A stretch of DNA of 64,000 bases from Paludisphaera soli. Lineage in GTDB: Bacteria; Planctomycetota; Planctomycetia; Isosphaerales; Isosphaeraceae. Shown here piece by piece: positions 27,040 through 36,022 of this stretch (position 1 is the first letter of the stretch; every line of letters begins with the position of its first letter). The DNA lies in the NCBI RefSeq assembly GCF_011064595.1, contig NZ_JAALJI010000022.1, forward strand, positions 62,001-126,000, written 5' to 3'. The notes under the pieces were generated by a model. That model was not told the DNA's origin. It ran no database searches and worked only from the letters and a program-made list of their open reading frames with translations. The translations under genes were made by a program, and so were the position numbers.

Positions 27040-28065
27040 ATGCCCCGCACCGCGTCCCGAGGTTTCACGCTGATCGAGTTGCTCGTCGTCATCGCGATCA
27101 TCGCCGTGCTCATCGCGCTCTTGCTGCCGGCCGTTCAGTCGGCGCGCGAGGCCGCTCGGCGGATCCAGTGCACGAACAACCTGAAGCAACTTGGCCTGGC
27201 GCTGCACAACTACGAGGGGGTCGCCGCGGCCCTGCCGCCGTCGATGTGCATGAAGGGGAGCGGCGCGACGATCTCCTGGAACAACGGCTGGAGCGTGCAC
27301 GGGCGGATCCTGCCGTTCCTGGAGCAGGGTTCGGCGTTCAACGCCATCAATTTCACCCTGCGTTACAACGTGCCTGAGAACACGACGATCGGCGCCCAGG
27401 TGATCGCGGGCTTCCTCTGCCCGAGCGAGATCAACACCCAGCCCCGGGCCACGGCGACGGCCCGGTACGGGGTGAACAACTACGGCTGGAACATGGGCGA
27501 CTGGTACGTCTGGGGCGGGTTCGGTGGGCCCTCGAACGCCGCCCCCTTCGAGCTGAACCAGAGCCGGACCCTGGCCGCGTTCAGCGACGGCCTGAGCAAC
27601 ACCCTGGTCGCGGCCGAGGTGAAGACCTACCAGCCGAACCTGGCGAACTGCGGCAGCGGCCTGGCCAACGTCGGCAACCCTGCCGCCTTGCCGTCGCCAG
27701 CCTCCGACCCCTACACGGTCGCCCCCGAGTACAACGCCGGCTGCACCCTGGCGACGACCGGGCACACCGAATGGGTGGACGGCGCGGTGCACGAGACCGG
27801 GTTCACCACCGCCTGGACGCCCAACAAGCGGATCGTCCGATCCGGAGGCGACCCGCGCCAGGACCTCGACCTCGTCGGCCGTCGCGAGAGCACGGGAGGC
27901 CCGACCTTCGCGGCGGTCACGTCGCGCAGCCATCACCCCGGCGGGGTCAACGCCTTGCTGGCGGACGGTTCGGTCCGGTTCGTCAAGGATTCGATCAACG
28001 GCGACGCCTGGCGGGCCCTCGGAACCCTCCGCGGCGGCGAGGTCGTCAGCGGCGACGCCTATTGA
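27040..28065 (+). CDS. DUF1559 prepilin-type protein (H-X9-DG)
   Basis: A 341-residue pseudopilin-like protein starting [40 protein letters not shown] follows. The body has FLCPSEINT and a Trp-rich NNYGWNMGDWYVWGGFGG stretch. Near the C-terminus, RSHHPGGVNALLADGSVRF gives H-X9-DG, with ADGS in place of the usual LDGS; it ends GEVVSGDAY. The ATG at 27040 was chosen because the prepilin leader begins there. This is the only one of the five prepilin-type paralogues here without an adjacent small lipoprotein gene. Confidence 0.95.
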   Translation: MPRTASRGFTLIELLVVIAIIAVLIALLLPAVQSAREAARRIQCTNNLKQLGLALHNYEGVAAALPPSMCMKGSGATISWNNGWSVHGRILPFLEQGSAFNAINFTLRYNVPENTTIGAQVIAGFLCPSEINTQPRATATARYGVNNYGWNMGDWYVWGGFGGPSNAAPFELNQSRTLAAFSDGLSNTLVAAEVKTYQPNLANCGSGLANVGNPAALPSPASDPYTVAPEYNAGCTLATTGHTEWVDGAVHETGFTTAWTPNKRIVRSGGDPRQDLDLVGRRESTGGPTFAAVTSRSHHPGGVNALLADGSVRFVKDSINGDAWRALGTLRGGEVVSGDAY

Positions 28066-28139
28066 GCCGCGGGCCGCGAGGTCCCGGCGGCGGACCTTGC
28101 CGGTCGCACAGCCTCGTCAGGGAGAAACTTCGAGGGCGA

Positions 28140-28169
28140 TTGGCGAGGGCGGGGATCGAGGGGTATATT
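28140..28169 (+). promoter_or_regulatory. Candidate promoter for the coiled-coil gene at 28274
   Basis: TTGGCG (28140-28145), an 18-bp spacer and TATATT (28164-28169) match the sigma-70 pattern at about 9 of 12 positions. TATATT is an isolated A/T island in G/C-rich DNA about 105 bp before the next start codon. Confidence 0.4.
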
Positions 28170-28273
28170 GAAGAGTGCCATCGACTTCCCATCCCCGCGT
28201 GCGCCTCGGGCTGTCCGCCCGCCGGGCTTCGTCGGCGGTTGTCTTATAAGGGCCTAGTGGCAGGAGACGTCCG

Positions 28274-28804
28274 ATGTCGACCGCGGGCAAGGTGCTCGTC
28301 GCAATGATCCTCTTGGTCACCGTGGCCTGGCTGTTCCTGGGGGCGGGCGTCGCCCAGCTGAACCGCAACGGCAACGCGGCCCTCGCCAAGCTCCAGGCCG
28401 ACCTGGCCAAGGCCGAGGAAGGCCTCCATCAGGCGCAGGTCGACCTGGTCAAGATCAAGGACGACACGACGGTGTTCCAGGAGAACATGGACACCCAGGT
28501 CGCCGTCATCCGCGCCCGGGTGACCGACGTGGAGGCCTCCGGCTCGCGTCTCAAGGCCGTCCTGAACAATATGCAGCATCAGCTCGAGACGGTGCAGAGC
28601 ACCGTGGAACAGGCCCAGCACGACCTGGACGTCCGCAAGCAGGAGCGGGCCGACGAGACCAAGTCCCTGGCCGACGCTCGCGCCCAGGTCCGCTCGCTCC
28701 GCGACCGGGACGCCGAGCTGACCGATCGTCTGAAGAAGCTCCGCGAAGAGTTCCAGATGACGTACGCGAAGAACGTCGAGTCGCTCGGCACCTCCTCGCG
28801 CTGA
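28274..28804 (+). CDS. Membrane-anchored coiled-coil protein, 176 residues
   Basis: One N-terminal membrane segment (VLVAMILLVTVAWLFLGAGV, residues 7-26) is followed by about 140 residues of nearly uninterrupted heptad-like coiled coil (LQADLAKAEEGLHQAQVDLV; VQSTVEQAQHDLDVRKQERA). The protein would be anchored in the inner membrane with the helix outside. It has no enzymatic motif; a structural or spacer role is likely. The next gene, a lipid-kinase-like protein, begins 61 bp later on the same strand. AGGAGACGTCCG precedes the ATG. Confidence 0.75.
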   Translation: MSTAGKVLVAMILLVTVAWLFLGAGVAQLNRNGNAALAKLQADLAKAEEGLHQAQVDLVKIKDDTTVFQENMDTQVAVIRARVTDVEASGSRLKAVLNNMQHQLETVQSTVEQAQHDLDVRKQERADETKSLADARAQVRSLRDRDAELTDRLKKLREEFQMTYAKNVESLGTSSR

Positions 28805-28865
28805 CGCCGAGCCTCCGGACGGATTCGACCGCGACGGGACCGAACGTCGCGGCCCCAGGGCTTCC

Positions 28866-29921
28866 ATGACATCGACATCGACAGACGGCTCGCCTCAGGA
28901 GCACGGATCGCCCCACACCCCGCCGGCCCCCGGGGGCTGGGTCGGCGTGGTGGCCAACCCCGGCTCCGGCGCCGGGGCCAGCCGCCGCCAGGCCGGCCGG
29001 CTCATGGCGGCGCTGGAGGGCCTGGGCTTCGCTTCGCAGGTCGCCTGGACGCCGGCCGAACGGGCGGCGCTCGTGGCCCGCGCCGACGCCGACCCTGCGT
29101 GCCGCTGCCTGGTCGCCGTCGGGGGCGACGGCACCGTCTCGGCCCTCATCAACGAGGAGCCGAGCACGCCGATCACCGTCCTCCGCACCGGGACCGAGAA
29201 CCTCGCCGCCCGCCATTTCCAGCTCCGGGCCGACGCCGACTGGCTGGCCCGGACGATCGCCGTCGGCAAGGTCGTGCCGGTCGACGTGGGGCTCGCCAAC
29301 GGCCGCCGGTTCCTGCTGATGGCCGGCTTCGGCTTCGACGGCGACGTCGTCACCCGCCACCACCGCACCCGGACGGCCGCCGGCGTGGTCCGCACCACCC
29401 ACCGCGCCGCGTACGTCGAGCCGATCCTGCGGTCGAGCTTCACGTACCGATTCCCCAGCATCGCCGTCCACATCGAGGACCCCGGCGCGGAGGAGACGCT
29501 GATCGGCACCACGGTCTTCGCGTTCAACCTCCCTCGCTACGCCCTCAACCTCCCCTTCGCCCCCGCCGCCCGCCAGGACGACGGGCTGCTCGACCTCGTC
29601 GTCTTCCGCGACCCCGGGCCGTTCCAGGCCCTGTATTACCTCTGGCGGGTCGTCCTGGGGAACCACCTGAAGCTCGCCGGGGTCCACCACCGCCGGGTCC
29701 GGCGGATCTCGCTCTCGTCGCGCGGGACCGTGCCCATCCAGATCGACGGCGACCCCGCCGGCCAGCTCGCCCCGGGCGGGGCCGAAGACCCCGCGGCCGC
29801 CGGGTGCTCCGACCTGTGGACGATCGAGGTGCTGCCGAGGGCCCTCCGCGTGCTGGTCGACCCCGCCTGGACGCCCACGCCCCGGCGGACCGCCCTCGTC
29901 GGCGGCGGGCTGTTCCGCTAA
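28866..29921 (+). CDS. Diacylglycerol kinase-catalytic-domain protein (lipid kinase-like)
   Basis: A 351-residue protein with the DAGK_cat fold: [17 protein letters not shown] (about 30-46) for the first nucleotide-binding loop and [14 protein letters not shown] with G86-G87-D88-G89-T90. The third motif is a variant ([14 protein letters not shown] in place of GTxNDFAR), which is common in YegS/BmrU-like lipid kinases. The C-terminal beta-sandwich contains QIDGDPAG. Members phosphorylate diacylglycerol, sphingoid bases or related lipids. The actual lipid substrate cannot be predicted. kdsA follows after 68 bp. Confidence 0.88.
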   Translation: MTSTSTDGSPQEHGSPHTPPAPGGWVGVVANPGSGAGASRRQAGRLMAALEGLGFASQVAWTPAERAALVARADADPACRCLVAVGGDGTVSALINEEPSTPITVLRTGTENLAARHFQLRADADWLARTIAVGKVVPVDVGLANGRRFLLMAGFGFDGDVVTRHHRTRTAAGVVRTTHRAAYVEPILRSSFTYRFPSIAVHIEDPGAEETLIGTTVFAFNLPRYALNLPFAPAARQDDGLLDLVVFRDPGPFQALYYLWRVVLGNHLKLAGVHHRRVRRISLSSRGTVPIQIDGDPAGQLAPGGAEDPAAAGCSDLWTIEVLPRALRVLVDPAWTPTPRRTALVGGGLFR

Positions 29922-29989
29922 GATCCGGGCCGCCGGCCCCCACGAGGGGGGCGGGCGCGATCGGTCGAAAGCCCAAGGAGTCGAACACG

Positions 29990-30826
29990 GTGAACGTCGT
30001 CCCCAACCCGGTGACGGTCGGCCCGGTGAAGATCGGGTACGGACAGCCCCTGGCCCTGATCGCCGGCCCCTGCGTGATGGAGCCGGGCGACCTGACGCGT
30101 CGGATCGCCGCGCGGCTGGTGGAGATCTGCGGCGAGCTGGGAGTTCCGCTGATCTTCAAGGCGTCGTTCGACAAGGCCAACCGCACGTCGGGATCGAGCT
30201 TCCGCGGGCCCGGATTGCAAGGGGGCATGGAGGTCTTCCGCCAGGTCAAGGCCGAGACCGGCCTGCCGGTGACCACCGACGTCCACGAGACGATCCAGGC
30301 CGCCCCCATCGCCGAAGTCGTCGACCTGCTCCAGGTGCCGGCGTTCCTCGCCCGCCAGACCGACCTGCTGGAGGCCGTGGCGGCGACCGGCCGGGCGGTG
30401 AACGTCAAGAAGGGGCAGTTCATGGCCCCCTGGGACATGAAGAACGTCGTCGCCAAGCTCCAGGACTTCGGCGCGGCCGGCACCCTGCTCACCGAGCGCG
30501 GGACCACCTTCGGCTACGGCCGGCTCGTCAACGACATGCGCGCCATCCCCCAGATGCAGGAGACCGGCGCCCCGGTCGTCTTCGACGCCACCCACTCGGT
30601 CCAGCTCCCCGGCGGCGGCGAGGGGGGCAAGACCACCGCCGGCCAGCGCGAGATGATTCCGACCCTGGCGAAGGCCGCCGTCGCCGCCGGCTGCGACGCC
30701 GTCTTCCTGGAAGTCCACCCCGACCCCGACAAGGCCCTCTCCGACGGCCCCAACTCCCTGCGGCTCGACGACCTAGCCGGGCTGCTTCGCACCCTCCTGC
30801 GGGTCCGCGAGGCCGTCGCCGGCTGA
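29990..30826 (+). CDS. kdsA: 3-deoxy-8-phosphooctulonate synthase
   Basis: A 278-residue KdsA: condenses phosphoenolpyruvate with D-arabinose 5-phosphate to give KDO 8-phosphate, the first committed step of KDO for lipopolysaccharide. Family motifs are [10 protein letters not shown] (residues 24-33), [64 protein letters not shown] and [19 protein letters not shown]. The GTG at 29990 has AAGGAGTCG upstream and gives the usual family length; the longer open frame is a shadow of the preceding gene. Its presence supports a lipopolysaccharide-type outer membrane in this lineage. Confidence 0.96.
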   Translation: MNVVPNPVTVGPVKIGYGQPLALIAGPCVMEPGDLTRRIAARLVEICGELGVPLIFKASFDKANRTSGSSFRGPGLQGGMEVFRQVKAETGLPVTTDVHETIQAAPIAEVVDLLQVPAFLARQTDLLEAVAATGRAVNVKKGQFMAPWDMKNVVAKLQDFGAAGTLLTERGTTFGYGRLVNDMRAIPQMQETGAPVVFDATHSVQLPGGGEGGKTTAGQREMIPTLAKAAVAAGCDAVFLEVHPDPDKALSDGPNSLRLDDLAGLLRTLLRVREAVAG

Positions 30827-31092
30827 ACGCCCGGCCGATTACCGGCGGCGGGGACGAACCGGAATCGCCCCGCCGACGTATTTTCCCGCGAGGGATCCCC
30901 GGAAAGGGCTCGCGGGCCTCGCCGCCCGTCGACACAATAAGACGACAGTCGATCGAATCGAGGGCCGACCTCGCCCCCGCCGGCGACCCACCGCATCCCC
31001 CGCGCCCGGATCCGAAGTCGTAGAATCCGTCATCCGAACTCGATCCCCCCCGGGACGCGGCCCGAGCATCTCACCAGGAGCGACCGACTTTG

Positions 31093-32970
31093 ATGGGGTC
31101 CATTCGTTGCGCAGGCGCCGCCCGGGCCGTCCTGCTCGGGTTCACGTCCGCGGCCATCCTCTCGGGCTGCAACTACACGCCTCCCAGCCGCACCACGTCC
31201 GCCACCGGCACCTTCCGCCCCGGCGCGGCCGCGATCAAGTCGAAGGCCAAGGCGGGGGCCGCCGGCCGCCGCGACTCCGTGGAGCGGGCCGCCATCCTGG
31301 AGAGCTCGATCCAGCTCATCCAGAGCGCCGCCCTGAAGCCCGGCGGCGACAACTTCCGGCTGGCGACCCAGAAGCTCAACCAGTACTTCGAAGGCACGCC
31401 GGCGATCGAGTACATCCTCCGGCCCGACGTCCTCCGGTTCCTCGGCCGCCAGCTCCCCACGAAGATGATGGGCGAGCTGCAGGCGTCGGAATGGTCCGAG
31501 AGCCGCGACGCCCGGCACATCGAAGACTGCATGATGTACAGCGACATCGCCGGCCGCGTCGGCGGCACCGGCGACGACCTCTCGCGGGTCCGCCGGGTCT
31601 TCGACTGGACCGTCGAGCAGGTCCAGCTCGTCCCCGCCGGCAGCATGGGGACGCCCCAGCTCCCGCAGGTCTACGCCCGCCCGTATGACCTCCTCCTGCG
31701 CGGGATGGCCACGGAATCCCAGGGCTTCTGGGCCGAGCGCTCCTGGATGTTCATGGCCCTCTGCCGCCAGCTCGGCGTGGACGTGGGGCTCCTGAACTAC
31801 TCCAAGGGGAACACCGTCGAGCCCTCGATCCCCAAGTCGGGCGACCCCATGTCCCCCTTCGGCCAGCCCCAGGCCGACCGCCCGCCGGTCGTCTGGATCT
31901 GCGCCGCCCTGATCGACGGCGAGGCCTACCTGTTCGACGCCCGCGTCGGCCTCCCCGTGCCCGGCCCCGGCGGCGAAGGTGTCGCCACCCTCCGCCAGGC
32001 CCTGGCCGACCCCTCGATCCTGGAGGCCATGAACCTCCCCGGGCTCTCCCCCTACGAGACCAGCCGCGCCACCCTGGTCGCCAGCCCGACCAAGATCGGC
32101 GTCCTGATCGACTCCAGCAAGGGCTACTACACGCCCAAGATGAAGCTGCTGCAGGGCGAGCTGGCGGGCACCAACCGGACGATCCTCTACCACGAGCCGA
32201 CGGCGATCGAGGCCCACTTCGCCGAGGTCCTGGGGGACCGCCTGGGCGAGGTCGCCCTCTGGACGCTCCCCCTGGAGGTCGAGACCCGGCTGTTCACCGA
32301 CCCCAACTTCGTCGCCGCCACCCAGCAGTCGCTCCTGTTCTTCCGGGGCGAGATGCCCCTGCTCTACGCCCGCATCAAGCACCTCCGCGGCGACCTGGCC
32401 GAGGCCGTCTCCGACTACGTCTCGTTCCGGTTCTCCGAGAACGAGACCTTCGTCACCAACAAGAACCAGGTCATCCCGGGCGCGATCCAGCAAGGGCTCG
32501 ACGTCTACGCCAGCTATTACCTGGCCCTTGCCCACCTGGAGCGGAAGAACCTGGACCAGGCCGAGCTGATGTTCCGCAAGGTCCTGGAGATGCTCCCCGA
32601 GCCGACCGCGAACGACCCGCCGTACTTCATGTTCCGCTGGGGCGCCCACGCCAACCTCGGCCGCATCTACGAGTCCCAGGGCGACCCCCGTCGCGCCATC
32701 GCCCACTACACGGCGATGGACCCGACCATGCAGTCCCACGGCAACCTCCTGCGGGCCCGCGACCTCGTCTGGCAAGACCCGACCCAGGACGCCCCGGACC
32801 CGCTGCCGGCCGCCCCCAAGGAGTTCGCCCGCATCGCCGCGCCGGCCGCCGCCCCCCAGCCCGCCGAGCCCCCGAAGGCCGAGGAAGCCCCCAGGCCCGA
32901 CGAGGCCCCGGGAAATCCCGAGCCGGCGCAAGCGGAGCCGCCGGCCCAGGCCCCCGGTGTGGTAGAATGA
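31093..32970 (+). CDS. Lipoprotein with transglutaminase-like and TPR-like regions
   Basis: A 625-residue lipoprotein with lipobox LSGC (cysteine near residue 26). The region at about 150-290 (RRVFDWTVEQVQ, FWAERSWMFMALCRQLGVDV, VWICAALIDGEAYLFDAR) resembles a transglutaminase-like domain, though the usual catalytic Cys-His-Asp order is not certain. The region at about 410-560 is helical with TPR-like repeats (YYLALAHLERKNLDQAELMF; ANLGRIYESQGDPRRAIAHY). The C-terminus is Pro/Ala/Glu-rich. A TTG lies just ahead of the ATG at 31093, which I take as the start, with ACCAGGAGCGACC upstream. Likely envelope-located; precise role unknown. Confidence 0.8.
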   Translation: MGSIRCAGAARAVLLGFTSAAILSGCNYTPPSRTTSATGTFRPGAAAIKSKAKAGAAGRRDSVERAAILESSIQLIQSAALKPGGDNFRLATQKLNQYFEGTPAIEYILRPDVLRFLGRQLPTKMMGELQASEWSESRDARHIEDCMMYSDIAGRVGGTGDDLSRVRRVFDWTVEQVQLVPAGSMGTPQLPQVYARPYDLLLRGMATESQGFWAERSWMFMALCRQLGVDVGLLNYSKGNTVEPSIPKSGDPMSPFGQPQADRPPVVWICAALIDGEAYLFDARVGLPVPGPGGEGVATLRQALADPSILEAMNLPGLSPYETSRATLVASPTKIGVLIDSSKGYYTPKMKLLQGELAGTNRTILYHEPTAIEAHFAEVLGDRLGEVALWTLPLEVETRLFTDPNFVAATQQSLLFFRGEMPLLYARIKHLRGDLAEAVSDYVSFRFSENETFVTNKNQVIPGAIQQGLDVYASYYLALAHLERKNLDQAELMFRKVLEMLPEPTANDPPYFMFRWGAHANLGRIYESQGDPRRAIAHYTAMDPTMQSHGNLLRARDLVWQDPTQDAPDPLPAAPKEFARIAAPAAAPQPAEPPKAEEAPRPDEAPGNPEPAQAEPPAQAPGVVE

Positions 32971-33044
32971 CCGTGTGACGGGGCGAGGTTCGCCGAGGGA
33001 TCCGCCCCCCTACGCACCACGACGCGGCCCCGCACGAGACCCCC

Positions 33045-33836
33045 ATGCCGGACGATTTCGCTGAGCCTGGAACGCCTCGCCCAGGGTCGCCGCGCGCGGC
33101 GAACGGCTCCGCGCCGAACGGGGTCTCCGTCGCGGCCCGCAAGGCCGAGGGGGATGACCCCGGCTGGGTCGTGGAGACCGTGTTCAGCCCGTTCCACTGC
33201 CTGTATCAGGACGCGCTCCACTTCCACACCCAGAGCCGCCTGGCCTATTCCGAGGCCGAGGCGTCGCGGCTGGCCCGCGCGGCGTTGATGCTCTACGTCG
33301 CGTCGGCCGAGGCACTCGTGCGGCAGGCGGCCGTGGAGCTGGGCCGTCCCGAGCTTCGCGGGCTCCTGGCCGACCCGAGCCGGCCCCTGCCGCTGGCCGA
33401 GGCCTGGCGGCTGCTGCCGGCGATCGTCGCCGAGCCGGGCGTCCCCACGCCGTCGTTCAGCCCCGAGGCCCCCCCCTGGCCCCAGTTCGCCGAGCTGCTG
33501 ATGCTGGAGACCTCCTGGGTCTACCCCGGCCCCCCGTCCACCCGCCGGGCCTACTACCACTCCGCCCGCCGCGACGGCGACTACGAGCCGATGCAGCCCC
33601 ATCAGGTCCCCGCCTCGCTGCGACGGGCCGTGAAGGCCGAATCCCTGACCTTCCCCCGCACGGGCCTCCCGCGCGACCCCTACGCCCTCCGCCCCCGCCA
33701 CCTGGACACCGCCCGGGGCGTGCTCGACGCCGCCATCGAGGCCCTGGACCGCCGCACCGGGGGCGTGCTCTGCCAGGACAAGCGCCACCGTCGCGAGCCC
33801 ACGCGGATGATCGCCCCGCCCGCCGACGGCGGCTGA
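33045..33836 (+). CDS. Uncharacterised 263-residue protein
   Basis: No family recognised. The middle is helical and aromatic: VFSPFHCLYQDALHFHTQSR, then RLARAALMLYVASAEALVRQ. Cysteines are few (FHCLYQ and VLCQDK) and no signal peptide or membrane segment is visible. The helical segment resembles DUF4145- or HEPN-like proteins, but this is a guess. It starts 74 bp after the transglutaminase-like lipoprotein gene in the same orientation and may be co-transcribed. The start ATG has only a weak binding site (CGAGACCCCC). Confidence 0.65.
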   Translation: MPDDFAEPGTPRPGSPRAANGSAPNGVSVAARKAEGDDPGWVVETVFSPFHCLYQDALHFHTQSRLAYSEAEASRLARAALMLYVASAEALVRQAAVELGRPELRGLLADPSRPLPLAEAWRLLPAIVAEPGVPTPSFSPEAPPWPQFAELLMLETSWVYPGPPSTRRAYYHSARRDGDYEPMQPHQVPASLRRAVKAESLTFPRTGLPRDPYALRPRHLDTARGVLDAAIEALDRRTGGVLCQDKRHRREPTRMIAPPADGG

Positions 33837-33946
33837 GCCGGCCCGCCGTCGAGTCGCGGCGGTACCGGGTTCGCGCCCGCGTCGCCAGCCACTATCCTTG
33901 AAGCCCCTCGGACCAGGAAGACCGGGGTCAAGGAGGAGCTGCTTCG

Positions 33947-35113
33947 ATGCGCGTTCTGATGGTGACCTCGTTCCCGATCCCGGGCGAATACGACGGCACG
34001 GCGATGCTGCCGATCAAGATCCTCAGGGCTCTCAAGCCGCGCGGGGTCGACGTCGTCGTCGCCCACCTGCGGCTGCGGCCCCCCGGGGGGCTCGCCGCCG
34101 AGCGGGCCGACTTCGAGGGGACGCCCGTCTTCACCGTGCCGCCGGCCGCCTGGCTCGTCGGCCGAGGGCTGGAGCGGATCGCCCGCGAGTTCCCGTTCGA
34201 CGTCGTGCACGCCCAGCATTACGGCGGCGCGACCCGCGCCTCGTTCGCCTGCCGGCGCAACGGCTGGCCCATGGTCTACGAGATCCACTCCCTGCTCGGC
34301 GAGGAAGTCGAACGCGACCGGCTCGGCCGCGGGCCCGTCTTCCGGGCCTATCAGGCCCTCGAACGCAAGGTCGTGGACCGCGCCGCGCAGGTGATCGCCC
34401 TGGGCGAGCCGGTGAAGGACGTGGTCGTCCGCGAGAAGAACGTCCCGGCCGACCGCGTGACCGTCATCTATCCGGGCATCGACCTGGGCGAGTACGAGCG
34501 GCCCGTCCCGGACACGCCGATCCCGGGCGTGGGGCCGGAGCACAAGGTCGTCATGTACATCGGCAGCATCGTGCACCCGAACCAGGGGGTGCCGATCCTG
34601 ATCGACGCCCTGCCGAAGATCTTCGCCGCCCGCCCCGACGCCCGCTGCGTGCTGGTCGGCGGCCCGGCCGAGGCCGGCGAGGAATACCGCCGCCAGCTCG
34701 GCGAGTACGGCGACCGCCTGGTCGTCATCACCGGCACCACCCCCGAGCAGGTCGTCGCCCTCAGCCGACGGGCCGACGTGCTGGTCCACCCCCGCCTGGC
34801 CTGCCGCGAGAACTTCTCGGTGCAGAGCAAGCTGGCCGTCTACCTCGCCGCCGGCCGGCCGATCGTCGCCACCGACTTCGGCGACTACAAGCCGCTGCTG
34901 GGCGACACGGGCGCCGGCGTTCTGACCGAGGTCGCCCCCGGGCCCCTGGCCGACGGCGTCCTCAAGGTCCTGGACGACCCCGAGCTGGCCGCGAGCCTCG
35001 CCGCCGCCGGCCGCCCCGTCGCCGAGGAATACTTCGGGATGGACCGCAACGTCGACCGCTACCTGGACGTCTACCGCCGCGCCATCGAACTCGGCCCCCG
35101 CGCGGGATCTTGA
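33947..35113 (+). CDS. Glycosyltransferase family 4 protein
   Basis: A 388-residue GT-B fold glycosyltransferase. The N-terminal domain contains HAQHYGGATRASFACRR and a VYEIHSLLGEE acceptor-side loop. The C-terminal donor domain has VMYIGSIVHPNQGVPILIDA, VLVGGPAEAG and the E-x7-E type signature around RENFSVQSKLAVYLAAGRPI with VATDFGDYKPLL. It probably transfers a sugar from a nucleotide sugar during surface polysaccharide or glycan synthesis. AAGGAGGAG precedes the ATG. Its stop codon overlaps the -35 box of the tRNA promoter. Confidence 0.92.
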   Translation: MRVLMVTSFPIPGEYDGTAMLPIKILRALKPRGVDVVVAHLRLRPPGGLAAERADFEGTPVFTVPPAAWLVGRGLERIAREFPFDVVHAQHYGGATRASFACRRNGWPMVYEIHSLLGEEVERDRLGRGPVFRAYQALERKVVDRAAQVIALGEPVKDVVVREKNVPADRVTVIYPGIDLGEYERPVPDTPIPGVGPEHKVVMYIGSIVHPNQGVPILIDALPKIFAARPDARCVLVGGPAEAGEEYRRQLGEYGDRLVVITGTTPEQVVALSRRADVLVHPRLACRENFSVQSKLAVYLAAGRPIVATDFGDYKPLLGDTGAGVLTEVAPGPLADGVLKVLDDPELAASLAAAGRPVAEEYFGMDRNVDRYLDVYRRAIELGPRAGS

Positions 35114-35137
35114 CAGCCCGAGGCCTCCCCTTATAAT
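35110..35137 (+). promoter_or_regulatory. Consensus sigma-70 promoter of tRNA-Thr
   Basis: TTGACA (35110-35115), a 16-bp spacer and TATAAT (35132-35137): both hexamers are perfect. The expected start of transcription is near 35144, about 45 bp before the tRNA. The -35 contains the TGA stop of the glycosyltransferase gene. Confidence 0.9.
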
Positions 35138-35188
35138 CTGAATCCTCGCGTGCAAGCCCGTCGCCCTCGATCGACGCCGCACGCCGTC

Positions 35189-35261
35189 GCCACCTTAGCT
35201 CAGTTGGTAGAGCGCAGCTTTCGTAAAGCTGAAGTCCAGGGTTCGAGTCCCTGAGGTGGCT
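35189..35261 (+). tRNA. tRNA-Thr (anticodon CGT)
   Basis: A 73-nt cloverleaf with a perfect 7-bp acceptor stem (GCCACCT/AGGTGGC), D stem GCTC/GAGC, anticodon stem CAGCT/AGCTG around loop TTCGTAA, T stem CAGGG/CCCTG with loop TTCGAGT and discriminator T. The anticodon CGT reads ACG (threonine). CCA is not encoded. No nearby tRNA genes, so it is a single-gene transcription unit driven by the promoter just upstream. Confidence 0.97.
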
Positions 35262-35444
35262 CTCGCTTCTCCCCCCTCCCGGCTCATTCGAGTCGGCTCA
35301 TCGCCGGGCCAACTACGGCTCCCGACGACAAGATCATCGCTCACGCGCCTGGCGCACCGCCCGGTTGCGGGAGGCTCGCCGTCGCCTTAAGCTGCAAGTC
35401 TTGAGGAACCGCATCCCCACCCGTTCCCCTGGGAGGCGTCGACG

Positions 35445-35621
35445 ATGAAGTTCGTGATGTATCGCGACTCGAAAGGCGAGTTCCGATGGCGGCTGATCGC
35501 CACCAACGGCAAGACCCTCGCCGACAGCGGCGAGGGCTACAAGAACAAGGCCGACTGCGCGGCCACCATCGACTCCATCAAGAAGCTCGCCCCGAACGCC
35601 TCGGTCGAAGAAGAAGCCTGA
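35445..35621 (+). CDS. DUF1508 (YegP-like) protein, 58 residues
   Basis: A one-repeat DUF1508 protein: MKFVMYRDSKGEFRWRLIA, then NGKTLADSGEGYKNKADCAA and SIKKLAPNA. The YegP family is found widely in bacteria as small alpha-beta proteins with no settled role. Most members have one or two copies of the repeat; this one has a single copy and an acidic tail. GGGAGGCGTCGACG precedes the ATG. A hairpin typical of a terminator follows 32 bp after the stop. Confidence 0.9.
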   Translation: MKFVMYRDSKGEFRWRLIATNGKTLADSGEGYKNKADCAATIDSIKKLAPNASVEEEA

Positions 35622-35652
35622 CCCGCCGACGCGTCCCGCCAGATCTGACTCG

Positions 35653-35687
35653 ACTTGCGCGCGACGGTCCCGTCGCGCGCAAGTTTC
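35653..35687 (+). terminator. Strong hairpin, likely Rho-independent terminator of the DUF1508 gene
   Basis: ACTTGCGCGCGACGG (35653-35667) pairs perfectly with CCGTCGCGCGCAAGT (35670-35684), a 15-bp stem with a very small loop. TTTC follows on the plus strand. It lies between the DUF1508 gene and the next gene at 35787. Confidence 0.7.
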
Positions 35688-35786
35688 GCCCCGTCTCCGC
35701 GCGGCGATCTCGGTCCATACTCTAGGAAGACCACCGACCGCACCGACGTCGCGGCCGGGCCCTTCCACCAGGAGCGGAGCGGACCG

Positions 35787-35984
35787 ATGAAGCTCGAAGA
35801 GAAGTTGCAGCAGGTGTCCGAGGCGACGGCCCAGGTCGAGGCGAAGATCGGCCGCCTCATCGCGGAGCGCGAGGACCTCCGGAGTCGGCTCGCCGGGCTC
35901 GAGCCCAGCCTGGGGGAGCTGACCTCGGAGCAGGAGGCGGAGCTGGACCAGGCCATCGAGCGCCTGAAGATGCTCGCGGCCTGA
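35787..35984 (+). CDS. Short coiled-coil protein, 65 residues
   Basis: Nearly the whole chain is helical with heptads (LEEKLQQVSEATAQVEAKIG; LIAEREDLRSRLAGLEPSLG), no cysteines, no signal or membrane segment. The start at 35787 is the first ATG after ACCAGGAGCGGAGCGG; an upstream ATG would add a basic, unrelated segment. It is followed 38 bp later by a proline-rich membrane protein gene. Function unknown; it probably oligomerises. Confidence 0.7.
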   Translation: MKLEEKLQQVSEATAQVEAKIGRLIAEREDLRSRLAGLEPSLGELTSEQEAELDQAIERLKMLAA

Positions 35985-36022
35985 CGCCGGACGAGTCCCC
36001 CCGCCCGACGAAAGGCTCCCCG

